Shown here: positions 26,021 through 35,618 of the stretch, piece by piece
Numbering within the stretch: the first letter of the stretch is position 1
Layout of the letters: the number at the start of each line of letters is the position of its first letter
DNA from: Pseudomonadota bacterium
Lineage (GTDB): Bacteria; Pseudomonadota; Gammaproteobacteria; Steroidobacterales; Steroidobacteraceae
Assembly (NCBI GenBank): GCA_021817875.1
Contig: JAKAFQ010000002.1
Location: 1-38,562, forward strand
Direction: 5' to 3'
DNA: 38,562 bases
Program-made: the position numbers and the translations under genes
Notes under the pieces: model-generated
Told to the model about the DNA's origin: nothing
The model's database searches: none
Seen by the model: only the letters and a program-made list of their open reading frames with translations

Positions 26021-26307
26021 GATTGCGATCTCTCCAACGTTCGCCGGGCAGCCGGCACGGACCGCACCGCCAGCCGGTGCGCTGCCTGCGCTCCGCAGAC
26101 CTCGCCCGGTGGTTCAAACCATTCATCATCGGCGGCACATGCACCGTCCCTGATCCGGGCAGCGATCCGGAACATGGCAGGGCGGATCAGCATCTTCCCG
26201 AGAGCAGGGTTCAACTGGTCAGGATGGATCGAGACGAAAACAGTCGGGTCATCCACAGCTGGCGCCATATCGATGCGAGGAGGCCCATGGCCATACGTGG
26301 GTGCCAT
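26017..26307 (-). CDS. Possible small ORF upstream of the oxidoreductase gene
   Basis: A minus-strand frame ends with TGA at 26019-26017, overlapping ATG 26020 of the oxidoreductase gene as ATGA. An upstream ATG lies near 26307, with purine-rich GATAGGA close by, giving about 96 residues. The sequence includes DPTVFVSIHPDQLNPALGK and DDEWFEPPG and matches no family I know. The stop-start overlap and lower GC favour a real gene. Unfamiliar sequence and uncertain start argue against it. Confidence 0.3.
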   Translation of the reverse strand: MAPTYGHGPPRIDMAPAVDDPTVFVSIHPDQLNPALGKMLIRPAMFRIAARIRDGACAADDEWFEPPGEVCGAQAAHRLAVRSVPAARRTLERSQS

Positions 26308-26529
26308 TCCTATCGAACGAGTGTACAGCAGACACCAGATCTGTTCCCGGACGCCGCTCGAGAGGCGTTCGAAACGGAACCGGACGAGGCTGACATTCCG
26401 ACCGTTCAAGCGCTCCGTGCTATTGCAGGCGTACCGCATGCGGCGCAGGCGGCCGGATCCGCCCATCTCACGCGAGCCGGCGCGCGAATCTGCGCAATGA
26501 ACCCTGCGCGCTGCGGGACCTCGACAGTT
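26308..26529. other. Intergenic stretch upstream of the small ORF, nothing recognised
   Basis: This stretch separates the ABC exporter gene (ending at 26530 on the same strand) from the small ORF. With that ORF it forms a region of about 510 nt without a confidently identified gene. It shows somewhat lower GC content than its neighbours and could hold the promoter of the oxidoreductase gene. Confidence 0.3.
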
Positions 26530-28383
26530 TCACCGGTAACCGCGCGCCTGCAGCGTGAACAGCCGCGCGTAGATGCCGTCATGGCGCATGAGCTGCTCGT
26601 GACTGCCGCGTTCCAGGATGCGGCCGTGGTCGAGCACCACGATCTGATCGGCCATGCGCACCGTGGAGAAGCGATGCGAGATGAGGATGGTGATGCGCTC
26701 ACGCGCGATCTGGCGGAAGCGCTCGAACACCTCGGCCTCCGCCTGCGCATCCATCGCGGCGGTCGGCTCATCGAGCACCAGGACATCCGCCTGGGTGCGC
26801 ATGAAAGCGCGCGACAGCGCCACCTTCTGCCATTGTCCCCCGGAGAGCTCGCGCCCATTCTGGAACCACTTGCCGAGCTGGGTGTGATAGCCCGCCGGCA
26901 GCGTCTCGATGAAGCGGTCTGCGCGGCCCTTGCGGGCGGCCTCCTGCCAGCGCGCCTCGTCTTCGAAGTGGCGCTCATCGCCCGCGCCGATGTTCTCTCC
27001 GACCGGCATCTGATAGCGGGCGAAGTCCTGGAAAATGACTCCGATCCGTCCGCGCAGCGCCTGCTCGTCCCAATCGGCGAGGTCGCGGCCGTCGAGCAGG
27101 ATCCGGCCACTCGTCGGGGCATACAGGCGTGTCAGCAGTTTGATCAGCGTCGTCTTGCCCGAGCCGTTCTCCCCGACCAGCGCCAGGCTGGCGCCGGGTT
27201 GCAGGTGCAGCGTCACGTGCTCGAGCGCGGGGCCCTGAGCGCCCGGGTAGACAAAACTGACATCCTCGAAGCGAATGCCGTCCTGCGGGTCGGGGCCGCG
27301 GCTCAGCGTGCCGGAGGGCGCCGCGACCGGCGTCTCGAGAAACTCGTACAGCGTCGAGAGATAGAGATTGTCCTCATACATGCCGCCCACGGCCGAAAGG
27401 ATTGCCGAGACTGCCGACTGCCCCTGGCGGAACAGCGCCAGATACATCGTCATCTGGCCGAGGGTGATCATCCGCCTGATGGTGCTGAGGGCGATCCAGG
27501 CATACGCGCCGTAGAGCGTCAGCGTCGCGACGAGCCCGAGAGCGAACCCCCACGCGTCGCGGCGCAGGGTCAGCGTGCGATCGGCGCGGTACAAGCGGTG
27601 GAAGATGTCGCGGTACCGGTCCAGCAGTTTCGGCCCGAGACCATACAGCTTGATTTCCTTGGCGTAGTCCTCGCGGGCGAGCACGGTCTCGAGATAGTTC
27701 TGCATCCGCGTTTCAGGCGAGCGCCAGCGGAACAGCCGGAACGCATCGCCGGAGAACTTCGCCTCGGCGACGAACGCCGGCAGGCCGGCGAGCAGCAGCA
27801 CGATGACCGCCCAGGGCGAGAAGCGCGCCAGCAGCGCCGCATAGCTCACCAGGGAAATCGCATTCTGTGCCAGTCCGAACGTCCGGGTCACCAGGCTCAG
27901 AGGCCGACTCGAGGCTTCGCGGCGCGCCCGGGTCAGCTTGTCGTAGAATTCCGAGTCCTCGAAGTGCCGCAGCTCGAGCGTCAGTGCCTTCTCGAGGATC
28001 ATCTCGTTGATGCGCTGTCCGAGCTGCACGCGCAGCAGCGACTGCGCCAGCGACAGGCCGCGCTGAGCCGCGGCGATCGCGGCAACCAGAGCGCCCTCGA
28101 GGACTACGAGCTCGATCACCCGTGAGGTACCGAGTCCGCCGCCGCGCATCGCGGCGACGACCCCATCGACGATCAGCGATCCGACGTAGGCGACTGAAGC
28201 CGGCACGGCGCCGGCCACGAGCGTCAGCGCGGCGAACGAGACGGTGAGCGAGCGGTTGGTGCGCCAGACCAGCTCGATGGCACGGCGGCTGTAACGGAAC
28301 ACACCCAGGAAGCCGCGCAGCGTCAGAGGCTCTGAAGGAGGCGCGGGGAGCGCCTCGCGGCGGGCACGTGCGGCGATGGACAT
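26530..28383 (-). CDS. ABC exporter half-transporter (permease plus ATPase)
   Basis: A 617-residue fused ABC transporter. The N-terminal half (residues about 30-345) holds a type-I exporter transmembrane domain of roughly six helices, with the coupling region LRHFEDSEFYDKLTRAR. The C-terminal ATPase has Walker A GENGSGKTT, Q-loop VIFQDFARYQM, signature LSGGQWQKVALSRA, Walker B ADVLVLDEPTAAMD and the H-loop ISHR. Such proteins work as homo- or heterodimers in the inner membrane and export peptides, lipids or drugs; substrate is unknown. No peptidase C39 domain or peptide biosynthesis gene is nearby. ATG 28383 is preferred, though no good ribosome-binding site precedes it and the frame is open to 28455. 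It is divergent from typA. Confidence 0.88.
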   Translation of the reverse strand: MSIAARARREALPAPPSEPLTLRGFLGVFRYSRRAIELVWRTNRSLTVSFAALTLVAGAVPASVAYVGSLIVDGVVAAMRGGGLGTSRVIELVVLEGALVAAIAAAQRGLSLAQSLLRVQLGQRINEMILEKALTLELRHFEDSEFYDKLTRARREASSRPLSLVTRTFGLAQNAISLVSYAALLARFSPWAVIVLLLAGLPAFVAEAKFSGDAFRLFRWRSPETRMQNYLETVLAREDYAKEIKLYGLGPKLLDRYRDIFHRLYRADRTLTLRRDAWGFALGLVATLTLYGAYAWIALSTIRRMITLGQMTMYLALFRQGQSAVSAILSAVGGMYEDNLYLSTLYEFLETPVAAPSGTLSRGPDPQDGIRFEDVSFVYPGAQGPALEHVTLHLQPGASLALVGENGSGKTTLIKLLTRLYAPTSGRILLDGRDLADWDEQALRGRIGVIFQDFARYQMPVGENIGAGDERHFEDEARWQEAARKGRADRFIETLPAGYHTQLGKWFQNGRELSGGQWQKVALSRAFMRTQADVLVLDEPTAAMDAQAEAEVFERFRQIARERITILISHRFSTVRMADQIVVLDHGRILERGSHEQLMRHDGIYARLFTLQARGYR

Positions 28384-28603
28384 CAGAGAGTCGATGTGGG
28401 GGCATGACGTGCCGATTCCAAGGCCACGGTCGCGTCCCCGGCGCCGCGAACGCACCCTGCTCGGCGGCCCGGCGGTCGTCCGTACGCGGTTGCGGCCCGG
28501 GTTCGCCGTTTACCCGCGCGGCGTGCCGCAAAGCTCGCCGGCACGGAATTCCCGGGCGCTGGAAGGACCACACCACACCTCCCCAGGCAGTTCCATAAAA
28601 ATC

Positions 28604-28612
28604 TGCTATAGT
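28604..28612 (+). promoter_or_regulatory. typA: Extended -10 promoter for typA
   Basis: TGCTATAGT is a TGn-extended -10 (TATAGT, 5 of 6 to consensus) embedded in an AT-rich patch unusual for this window. Transcription would begin near 28619, leaving a leader of about 36 nt before ATG 28655. The -35 (CAGGCA at 17-bp spacing) is poor, as is common with extended -10 promoters. Confidence 0.6.
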
Positions 28613-28654
28613 TCGAAGTCTTTGCCAGCCGGTGATGCCGGCCCCGCGTCCCAC

Positions 28655-30493
28655 ATGAACCAGCCCATTCGCAACATCGCCATCATTGCCCACGTCGATC
28701 ACGGCAAGACGACCCTGGTCGACTGCCTGCTGAAGCAATCCGGCACCTTCGCGGCCCATGAAAAGCTCGCCGAGCGCATCATGGACTCCAACGACCTGGA
28801 GCGTGAGCGCGGCATCACGATCCTGGCCAAGAACTGCGCGATCGAGTACCACGGCACCCGCATCAACATCGTCGACACGCCGGGCCATGCGGACTTCGGC
28901 GGAGAGGTCGAGCGCGTACTGTCCATGGTGGACGGGGTGCTGCTGGTGGTCGATGCCGTCGATGGGCCGATGCCCCAGACCCGCTTCGTCACCCGCAAGG
29001 CGCTCTCGCTCGGCCTGAAGGCCATCGTGGTCGTCAACAAGGTCGACCGCCCGGGCGCACGTCCCCACTGGGTCGTCGACCAGACCTTCGAACTTTTCGA
29101 CAAGCTCGGTGCCAGCGACGCGCAGCTCGACTTCCCGGTGATCTACGCCTCGGCGCTGCAGGGCTGGGCCGGCCGGGACCACGAGGCGCCGGGACCGGAC
29201 ATGGCGGTGTTGTTCGAGGCCATACTCGAGCACGTGCCGCCGCCGGCCGCCGAGAGCCATCGCCCGCTGCAGCTGCAGATCTCGACGCTCGACTACAACA
29301 GCTACGTGGGCCGCATCGGCATCGGACGCATCCGCCGTGGCTCGGTCCGCCCCGGTCAGAGCGTCGCGCTGCGCTACGGCGAGGAGGAGCGCGGCACCGC
29401 GAAGATCGCCCAGGTGCTCACCTTCACCGGGCTGCAGCGTCATCCGGTGGACGAGGCCGGCGCGGGCGACATCGTCGCCGTGACCGGCATCGAGGCCGTC
29501 AACATCGGCGTGACCGTCTGCGACAGTGAATTCCCCGAGGGGCTGGCGCCGATCCGTGTGGACGAGCCGACGCTCGCCATGCTCTTCCAGGTCAATACCT
29601 CGCCGTTCGCCGGTCGGGAAGGCAAGTTCGTCACCAGCCGTCAGCTGCGCGAGCGGCTGCAGCGTGAGCTGCAGAGCAACGTGGCGCTGCGGGTCGAGGA
29701 CACCGACTCACCGGACGCCTTCCGCGTCTGCGGCCGGGGCGAGCTGCATCTGACCATCCTCATCGAGAACATGCGCCGCGAGGGCTATGAGCTCGCGGTC
29801 TCGCGCCCACAGGTGCTGACCAGGATGGTCAACGGCGAGGTGCACGAGCCATACGAGGCTCTCACCGTCGATGTGGAGGACTCACACCAGGGCGCGGTGA
29901 TGGAGGCGTTGGGCCGCCGCCGCGCGGAACTCACCGACATGGCGGTCGATGGCAACGGCCGGGCGCGTCTCGAGTACCGGGTGCCCGCTCGCGGCCTGAT
30001 CGGATTCCAGGGCGAGTTCCTGACTCTCACGCGCGGCACCGGCCTGATGAGCCACATCTTCGACGGCTTCGCGGCCGTCAAGGGCGAGATTCCGGACCGG
30101 CGCAACGGCGTGTTGGTGAGCAATGAGCAGGGCGAGGCGGTCGCCTATGCGCTGTTCAACCTGCAGGAGCGCGGCCGGCTGTTCGTCGCCCCGGGCGAGA
30201 AGCTCTACGAGGGCATGATCATCGGCATCCACAGCCGCGACAACGACCTGGTGGTGAACCCCATCAAGACCAAGAAGCTGACCAACATCCGCGCCGCCGG
30301 CAAGGACGACGCCATCCTGCTGACGCCGCCGATTGCGCTGACTCTGGAATACGCGGTGGAGTTCATCGCGGATGACGAGCTGGTCGAAGTGACGCCCGCC
30401 TCGATCCGCATCCGCAAGCGTCACCTGACCGACCAGGAACGGCGGCGCGCGCAACGCGACACCGGCCAGGATCCGCAGGCCCTGATCGCCTGA
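28655..30493 (+). CDS. typA: Translational GTPase TypA/BipA
   Basis: A 612-residue ribosome-binding GTPase of the EF-G family that acts in 50S subunit assembly and stress or cold adaptation. GTPase motifs: G1 AHVDHGKTT (about residues 11-19), switch RERGITI, G3 [11 protein letters not shown]4 NKVDR and G5 in [10 protein letters not shown]. The later EF-G-like domains and the TypA-specific C-terminal domain are present: [34 protein letters not shown] in two pieces, [14 protein letters not shown] and [19 protein letters not shown] 28655 starts the conserved [17 protein letters not shown]. The frame is open upstream but unsupported. It appears monocistronic with its own extended -10 promoter. 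Confidence 0.97.
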   Translation: MNQPIRNIAIIAHVDHGKTTLVDCLLKQSGTFAAHEKLAERIMDSNDLERERGITILAKNCAIEYHGTRINIVDTPGHADFGGEVERVLSMVDGVLLVVDAVDGPMPQTRFVTRKALSLGLKAIVVVNKVDRPGARPHWVVDQTFELFDKLGASDAQLDFPVIYASALQGWAGRDHEAPGPDMAVLFEAILEHVPPPAAESHRPLQLQISTLDYNSYVGRIGIGRIRRGSVRPGQSVALRYGEEERGTAKIAQVLTFTGLQRHPVDEAGAGDIVAVTGIEAVNIGVTVCDSEFPEGLAPIRVDEPTLAMLFQVNTSPFAGREGKFVTSRQLRERLQRELQSNVALRVEDTDSPDAFRVCGRGELHLTILIENMRREGYELAVSRPQVLTRMVNGEVHEPYEALTVDVEDSHQGAVMEALGRRRAELTDMAVDGNGRARLEYRVPARGLIGFQGEFLTLTRGTGLMSHIFDGFAAVKGEIPDRRNGVLVSNEQGEAVAYALFNLQERGRLFVAPGEKLYEGMIIGIHSRDNDLVVNPIKTKKLTNIRAAGKDDAILLTPPIALTLEYAVEFIADDELVEVTPASIRIRKRHLTDQERRRAQRDTGQDPQALIA

Positions 30494-30590
30494 CACGGTT
30501 TTCGGTCGGGGCGGCCGGCTCCCCGTGGCGACCCGCGCCGGGAGCGATCCCCCGGGGTCCGCTCGCTGCGCCCAGGCGGACCGGCGCGCC

Positions 30591-31166
30591 TCAGCGTGCG
30601 CCTCGGACTTTTGATCTTGCCGGAGCGACGTCCGCCGGCGCCGGCCCGCCGTTCTGACACCGGCCGCTGCCGATGATCCGACCGAGATAATCCTTCAGGC
30701 GCTCGATTTCCCGGGGCGCGAAGCCGGCCAGGTGCCGGCGCAGAGCGCGCCGCGCCGCGGGTCGGATCCGCGGCAGCAGACGCTCCCCGGTTTCGGTCAG
30801 GCGCAGCAGCACGACACGCCGGTCCCGGGCATCGCGTTCGCGGCGCACCAGCCCCTTGTCCTGCAGCCGGTCGAGCATGCGCGTCATCGAGCCGGTGTCG
30901 TAGTGCAGGGCCCGGCACAGGCTGGCGCCCGTCTCGACGGTGTTGCGGTACAGATTCTTCAGCACTTCGAACTGCGCGCCCGTCACGCCGTAACGCTCGA
31001 GCTCCGTATCGAGGCTCGAGAGCACCGAGCCCCTCGCCCGGGTGAGGAGCGTGCGCACCCCGAGCTCTTGCGGCGGCGGGTTCGGCCCGGGCGTGCGCCG
31101 CAGCTTCGATCCGTGCCTCGCCACGGGGCGGGAGTCGTCGCGCAAGGCTTTCGGTCTATCGAGCAT
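30591..31166 (-). CDS. MarR-family transcriptional regulator
   Basis: A 191-residue winged-helix regulator. The core shows QFEVLKNLYRN, ETGASLCRALHYDTGSMTRMLDRLQDKGLV (recognition helix region) and RRERDARDRRVVLLRLTETG, the MarR wing with the conserved DxRxxx motif. It is divergent from an RND efflux operon, so it likely represses that pump and perhaps itself, and may respond to phenolic or drug-like ligands; the target is inferred from position. ATG 31166 is chosen because codons between it and the in-frame ATG 31238 (TTA, GTA, AGA, GCA) are unlike genes here. However, a strong GGAGGT at about 31251-31256 would favour the longer form. The C-terminus is Ala/Pro/Arg-rich. Confidence 0.9.
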   Translation of the reverse strand: MLDRPKALRDDSRPVARHGSKLRRTPGPNPPPQELGVRTLLTRARGSVLSSLDTELERYGVTGAQFEVLKNLYRNTVETGASLCRALHYDTGSMTRMLDRLQDKGLVRRERDARDRRVVLLRLTETGERLLPRIRPAARRALRRHLAGFAPREIERLKDYLGRIIGSGRCQNGGPAPADVAPARSKVRGAR

Positions 31167-31283
31167 GCAGTGGCTTCTGTGCGGTCCTGCCGTTAAGATG
31201 GCTGCTGCGGCGATTGCTGCCTTGCAGACTACTGTCATGGCAGCGATTTACCTCCGGCTATTTCTCACCTGTTCCGCCGTGTT

Positions 31284-31301
31284 TGTCAAGAAATGTCAAG
31301 A
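31284..31301 (+). promoter_or_regulatory. Tandem TGTCAAGA repeats in the marR/RND divergent region
   Basis: TGTCAAGA occurs at 31284-31291 and 31294-31301, exactly one helical turn (10 nt) apart. Read on the minus strand, the same bases give two consecutive TTGACA boxes, perfect -35 elements for marR, though no good -10 follows at the right distance. They are candidates for a regulator-binding site or an overlapping promoter and operator. Confidence 0.45.
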
Positions 31302-31328
31302 TTTCAGACCCGAGCCCCTGACCGTTGG

Positions 31329-32459
31329 ATGAGACTCGCTGCGCTGCTGGCGGCGGTGGTGCTGCTGGCGGGCTGCGGCTCGCGTGCGCCGAGGACGGCG
31401 GCCGTCCCTCCACGGGTGACCGTGATGACCGTGCATCCGCAACAGCTTCCACTGGTGCGCGAGTTCACGGGACGTCTGTCGGCGTACCGCGAGGCCAACG
31501 TGCTCGCCCGAGTGCCTGGGGTGCTTCTCAAGCGGTGGTACCGGGAAGGCACCGAAGTCAAAGCCGGCCAGCCGTTGTTCGAGATCGACCCCGCGCCTTA
31601 CCAGGCGGCGCTCGACGCGGCGCTGGCGGCGCTGGCCCAGGCGAAGGCCAACGCGACCAACGCGCACGTGACCGCCCAGCGTGACCGCGCGCTCATCGGC
31701 AGCCACCTTGTCTCGGAGGCGCAGCTCGACACCGACGAAGCGGCCGAGCGCTCCACGGCCGCAGCCGTCAAGCAGGCCAAGGCCAATGTCGAGATGGCGC
31801 GCATCAATCTCGGTTACACCGATGTGACCTCGCCGATCGCCGGCATTGCCGGGGAACAGCAGGTCACCGAGGGCGCGCTGGTCGGCCAGGGCACCGCGAC
31901 ACTGCTCGCCACGGTCGACCAGATCAATCCCATTTATGTCAACTTCGACGAACCGGCCGCCCAGCAGGAGCAGCTCACGGCGGACGTCGAGTCCGGGCTG
32001 ATCACGCCCGCAGGCCCGCACGCCGAGGTGCGTTTGACGTTGCCGAGCGGCCAACCCTATGGCCAACCCGGCACGCTCGATTTCCGCGCCGCCACCGTCG
32101 ATCCGGCCACCGGCACGATCGCCCTGCGCGGCCTCCTGCCCAACGCCGATCACCGGCTGCTGCCGGGAATGTTCGTCGATGTGCGCCTCTCGGTCGGCAC
32201 CGCGAACCGGGCTTTTCTGGTGCCACAGGCGGCGCTGCAGCGCAATGCGGCCGGCGACCCGTACGTCCTGACGGTCTCTCCCGGGGACACGGTCGTCAGG
32301 AAGAACGTGTACACGGAGGGCACGAGCGGGGATGACTGGATCATCTCGCGTGGCCTCGTCAACGGCGAGCGAGTCATCGTCTCCGGAATCCAAAGCGCGC
32401 GGCCCGGCGGCAAAGTCTCCCCGCGGGCCGCTCAGGGCACCGCCGCGGTGGGCCGTTAG
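31329..32459 (+). CDS. RND efflux periplasmic adaptor (membrane fusion lipoprotein)
   Basis: A 376-residue membrane-fusion protein of AcrA/MexA type that bridges the inner-membrane RND pump and an outer-membrane channel. The N-terminus is a lipoprotein signal (MRLAALLAAVVLLAGC) with lipidated Cys16. Further features are the barrel/lipoyl motif EFTGRLSAYREANVLARV, VKAGQPLFEIDPAPYQAAL, an alpha-hairpin with Ala-rich heptads (AALAQAKANAT and onward), LGYTDVTSPIAGIAG and the membrane-proximal domain ending in NGERVIVSGIQ. The start is ATG 31329. ATG 31293 in frame would add twelve residues that overlap the TGTCAAGA repeats and break the typical lipoprotein n-region. The pump gene follows after 9 nt. 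No outer-membrane channel gene is present. Confidence 0.94.
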   Translation: MRLAALLAAVVLLAGCGSRAPRTAAVPPRVTVMTVHPQQLPLVREFTGRLSAYREANVLARVPGVLLKRWYREGTEVKAGQPLFEIDPAPYQAALDAALAALAQAKANATNAHVTAQRDRALIGSHLVSEAQLDTDEAAERSTAAAVKQAKANVEMARINLGYTDVTSPIAGIAGEQQVTEGALVGQGTATLLATVDQINPIYVNFDEPAAQQEQLTADVESGLITPAGPHAEVRLTLPSGQPYGQPGTLDFRAATVDPATGTIALRGLLPNADHRLLPGMFVDVRLSVGTANRAFLVPQAALQRNAAGDPYVLTVSPGDTVVRKNVYTEGTSGDDWIISRGLVNGERVIVSGIQSARPGGKVSPRAAQGTAAVGR

Positions 32460-32468
32460 GAGCCGCGC

Positions 32469-35400
32469 GTGCCGCAATTTTTCATCGATCGCCCGGTCTT
32501 CGCCTGGGTCATCGCTCTGCTGATCCTGCTCGGCGGCGGCATCGCGCTGAGCCGCCTGCCCACGGATTCCTACCCGGTGGTCGCCCCGCCCCAGGTGACC
32601 ATTACCGCGAACTACCCGGGTGCGAACGCGAGCACGGTCGAGTCAACGGTCACCCGGGTCATCGAGCAGGATCTGACCGGCATCGACAATCTGCTGTATT
32701 TCACCTCGCAATCGAGCTACGGACAGTCGCAGATCACCCTCACCTTCGCCACCGGGACCAACCCGGCGATCGCCCAGGTGCAGACGCAGAACCGGGTGTC
32801 GCTCGCCGAACCGCTGCTGCCCACCGAAGTGACCCAGCAGGGAATCCAGGTCAACCAGTCGAGCGCCGGATTCCTCGGGGCGATCGCGCTACGTTCCGGT
32901 CCGGGAGGCCCGGACAGGGCAGCGCTCAATCACTGGGTCGCTGCCCATATTCTCGATCAGATCGAGCGCATCCGGGGCGTCGGCTCGGCGACCCTGTTCG
33001 GCTCCGACTACGCCATGCGGATCTGGCTGAATCCGAACGAGCTGCACGCCTACGGCCTGTCCGCCGCGACGGTGCTGCAGGCGATCCAGGGGCAGAACAT
33101 CCAGGTCGCCGCCGGATCGATCGGCGCGGCGCCCGCCGTGCCGGGCCAGCAGAGCATGGCCACGGTCTCGACCCAGGGATGGTTCGATTCGCCCCGGCAA
33201 TTCGGCGACATCCTGCTGCGGACCAATCCCGACGGCACCTCGGTGCACTTGAGGAACGTGGCCCAGGTGCAGCTCGGCCTGCAGGACTACGGGTTCGTCG
33301 CCACGGTGAACAGGACCCCGGTGGCGGCCTTCGGCATTCAGTTGCTGCCGGACGCCAACAGCCTGCAGGTGATGAAGCGGGTCAAAGCGCGGATGCGCCA
33401 GCTGCAGAAGACCTTCCCGCCCGGGGTCAGCTGGTTCGCGCCGGTCGACTCCACCATCTTCATCAAAGCATCGATCAAGGACGTACTGATCACGATCGCC
33501 GAGGCGTTCGTGCTCGTCTTCATCGTCATGCTGGTGTTCCTGCAGAGCTTCCGCACGACCCTGATCCCGATGCTGGTCGTTCCGACGGCGCTCGCCGGCG
33601 CGCTGATCGGCATGTACGCCCTAGGTTACTCGATCAACCAGCTCACCCTGTTCGCCATGGTGCTCGCCATCGGCATTCTGGTCGATGACGCCATCGTGGT
33701 CGTCGAGGCCGTCGAGCGCATCATGCGCGAGGAGCATCTGCCAGCCAAGGAGGCCGCGCGCAAGGCCATGCACCAGATCACCGGCGCCATCGTGGCGATC
33801 ACCCTGGTGCTCGCCGCGGTGTTCATCCCGAGCGCCCTGCAGACCGGCAGCACCGGGGTGATCTACCGCCAGTTTGCGCTCACCCTCTCGATCTCGATGG
33901 TGTTCTCGGCCCTGCTGGCGATGTCGTTCTCACCGGCGCTGTGTGCCTCGCTGATGCGCCCGGAACACCTGAAGGCGAACGTGATCTTCCGGGCGTTCAA
34001 CCGCGCCTTCGAGAGCACGCGCGGCGCTTATGTGCGTCGGGTATTCGAATCCGTCGCGCACCTGCCCCGGTGGATGACGGCCTTCGCGGTGGTCGTGGCG
34101 CTCGGGATGTTCCTGCTCGCCCGGCTGCCCGGCAGCTTCGTGCCCGAGGAGGACCAGAGCGACGTCCTCGCAAACGTCGAACTACCCCCGGGGGCGTCCC
34201 TGCAGCGTACCGAGGCGGTGTTGCACCACTTCTACCGGATCCTGATCAAAGATCCGGCCGTGCACGATGTCTTCCAGATTTCCGGCAGCAGTTTCTCCGG
34301 CAATGCCGAGAGCGCCGGCCGGGCCTACATTCACCTCGTTCCGTGGGGCCAGCGTCGCCAGACGGCCTCCCAGTTCATCCGCTGGGCGAACCGGACGGTT
34401 CATCAGCGGATCCACGATGCGCGCATCTTCGTGCTCAACAAGCCGACGATCATGGGACTGGGTCAGTTCGGCGGGTTCGACTTCTACCTGGAGGACCGCG
34501 CGGGACTCGGGCGCGCGGCGCTCAACTCCGCGGTCCATACGCTGCTCGCCAAGGCAGCCCATGACCCCGCGCTCTACAATGTGCGCGTGAACGGCCTCGC
34601 GGCTCAGCCCGAGCTGATGCTGCACGTCGATCGTGTCCAGGCGGAGTCGATGGGCGTCTCGCCCGAGCAGGCTTACCAATCGCTGCAGCTGATGCTCGCC
34701 CCGGTGTTTGCCAACCAGTTCATCTACGACGGCCGCGTGGAACAGGTGCTGGTGCAGGCCGCGGCGCCGTACCGGATGAGCCCCGAGAATCTGCAGCAGT
34801 TCTATGTGGGTGCCACAGGCGGCGCCGGCGGTGCGGGCGCCGCGATGGTGCCGCTGTCGGACTTCGTGCACGCCCAGTGGGAAACGGCCGCGCCGGAGCT
34901 GACCGGGTACGATGCGTATCCGGCGGTGGAGATCGTCGGCTCGGCGGCCCCCGGTTACAGTTCCGGACAGGCGATGAGCGCGATGCAGCGGCTCGTCAGC
35001 CGCTACCTGCCGCATGGATTCGGCTATGACTGGGCGGGCCAATCGCTGCAGGAGATCAGTTCCCGCGCCCAGGCGCCCATGCTCTTCACTCTGTCGATTC
35101 TGGTGGTGTACCTGGCGCTCGCCGCGCTCTATGAGAGCTGGAGCATTCCGGCCTCGGTGCTGCTCGCGGTGCCGATCGGGATCATCGGCAGCGCCATCGC
35201 GACCAGCCTGCGCGGGCTCACGGACGACGTGTTCTTCAAGATCGGCCTGGTGACCATCATCGGTCTGACCGCCAAGAACGCCATCCTGATCGTGGAATTC
35301 GCGGTCACCGGCCAGCGCAATGGTCTCAGTCTGCACAAGGCGGTGCTCGAGGCTGCGCGGCTGCGTTTCCGTCCGATCATCATGACGTCCTTCGCCTTCA

Positions 35401-35618
35401 TCCTGGGCGTGTTTCCGCTGGTGGTTTCCACCGGCGCCGGCGCGAATGCGCGTCATGACATTGGCACCTGTGTCGTCGGCGGCATGCTCACCGCCGTGGT
35501 GCTCGGTGTTCTGCTGATCCCGCTGTGCTACGTGAGCGTACGTCGTCTGCTCGGCGACAAGCTCGACGAGGAGCCCGGCCAGCGCGAGATCACGCCGCAG
35601 CCGCCGAGCGGGCCGTGA
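32469..35618 (+). CDS. RND multidrug efflux pump, inner-membrane subunit (HAE1 type)
   Basis: A 1049-residue proton-driven trimeric transporter of AcrB/MexB type. The N-terminus MPQFFIDRPVFAWVIALLI and LPTDSYPVVAPPQVTI are diagnostic. In the fourth helix GILVDDAIVVVEAVERIM holds the proton-relay Asp-Asp pair, and GLTAKNAILIVEFA in helix 10 holds the essential Lys. The two periplasmic loops are full length, including FVPEEDQSDVLANVELP and the FGGFDFYLEDR segment typical of HAE1 pumps. The start is GTG 32469, with AGGAG overlapping the adaptor stop region 6 nt upstream, so the pair is tightly coupled. It probably expels hydrophobic drugs, solvents or detergents. The 3' end overlaps the convergent permease gene by 29 nt. 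Confidence 0.96.
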   Translation: MPQFFIDRPVFAWVIALLILLGGGIALSRLPTDSYPVVAPPQVTITANYPGANASTVESTVTRVIEQDLTGIDNLLYFTSQSSYGQSQITLTFATGTNPAIAQVQTQNRVSLAEPLLPTEVTQQGIQVNQSSAGFLGAIALRSGPGGPDRAALNHWVAAHILDQIERIRGVGSATLFGSDYAMRIWLNPNELHAYGLSAATVLQAIQGQNIQVAAGSIGAAPAVPGQQSMATVSTQGWFDSPRQFGDILLRTNPDGTSVHLRNVAQVQLGLQDYGFVATVNRTPVAAFGIQLLPDANSLQVMKRVKARMRQLQKTFPPGVSWFAPVDSTIFIKASIKDVLITIAEAFVLVFIVMLVFLQSFRTTLIPMLVVPTALAGALIGMYALGYSINQLTLFAMVLAIGILVDDAIVVVEAVERIMREEHLPAKEAARKAMHQITGAIVAITLVLAAVFIPSALQTGSTGVIYRQFALTLSISMVFSALLAMSFSPALCASLMRPEHLKANVIFRAFNRAFESTRGAYVRRVFESVAHLPRWMTAFAVVVALGMFLLARLPGSFVPEEDQSDVLANVELPPGASLQRTEAVLHHFYRILIKDPAVHDVFQISGSSFSGNAESAGRAYIHLVPWGQRRQTASQFIRWANRTVHQRIHDARIFVLNKPTIMGLGQFGGFDFYLEDRAGLGRAALNSAVHTLLAKAAHDPALYNVRVNGLAAQPELMLHVDRVQAESMGVSPEQAYQSLQLMLAPVFANQFIYDGRVEQVLVQAAAPYRMSPENLQQFYVGATGGAGGAGAAMVPLSDFVHAQWETAAPELTGYDAYPAVEIVGSAAPGYSSGQAMSAMQRLVSRYLPHGFGYDWAGQSLQEISSRAQAPMLFTLSILVVYLALAALYESWSIPASVLLAVPIGIIGSAIATSLRGLTDDVFFKIGLVTIIGLTAKNAILIVEFAVTGQRNGLSLHKAVLEAARLRFRPIIMTSFAFILGVFPLVVSTGAGANARHDIGTCVVGGMLTAVVLGVLLIPLCYVSVRRLLGDKLDEEPGQREITPQPPSGP

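Noticed and set aside
24455..26500. 681-residue plus-strand ORF
   Set aside because: It is antisense to the PYROXD2-like oxidoreductase, which has complete FAD-binding motifs on the minus strand.
26023..28125. 700-residue plus-strand ORF
   Set aside because: It is antisense to the ABC exporter, whose Walker and signature motifs are clear on the minus strand.
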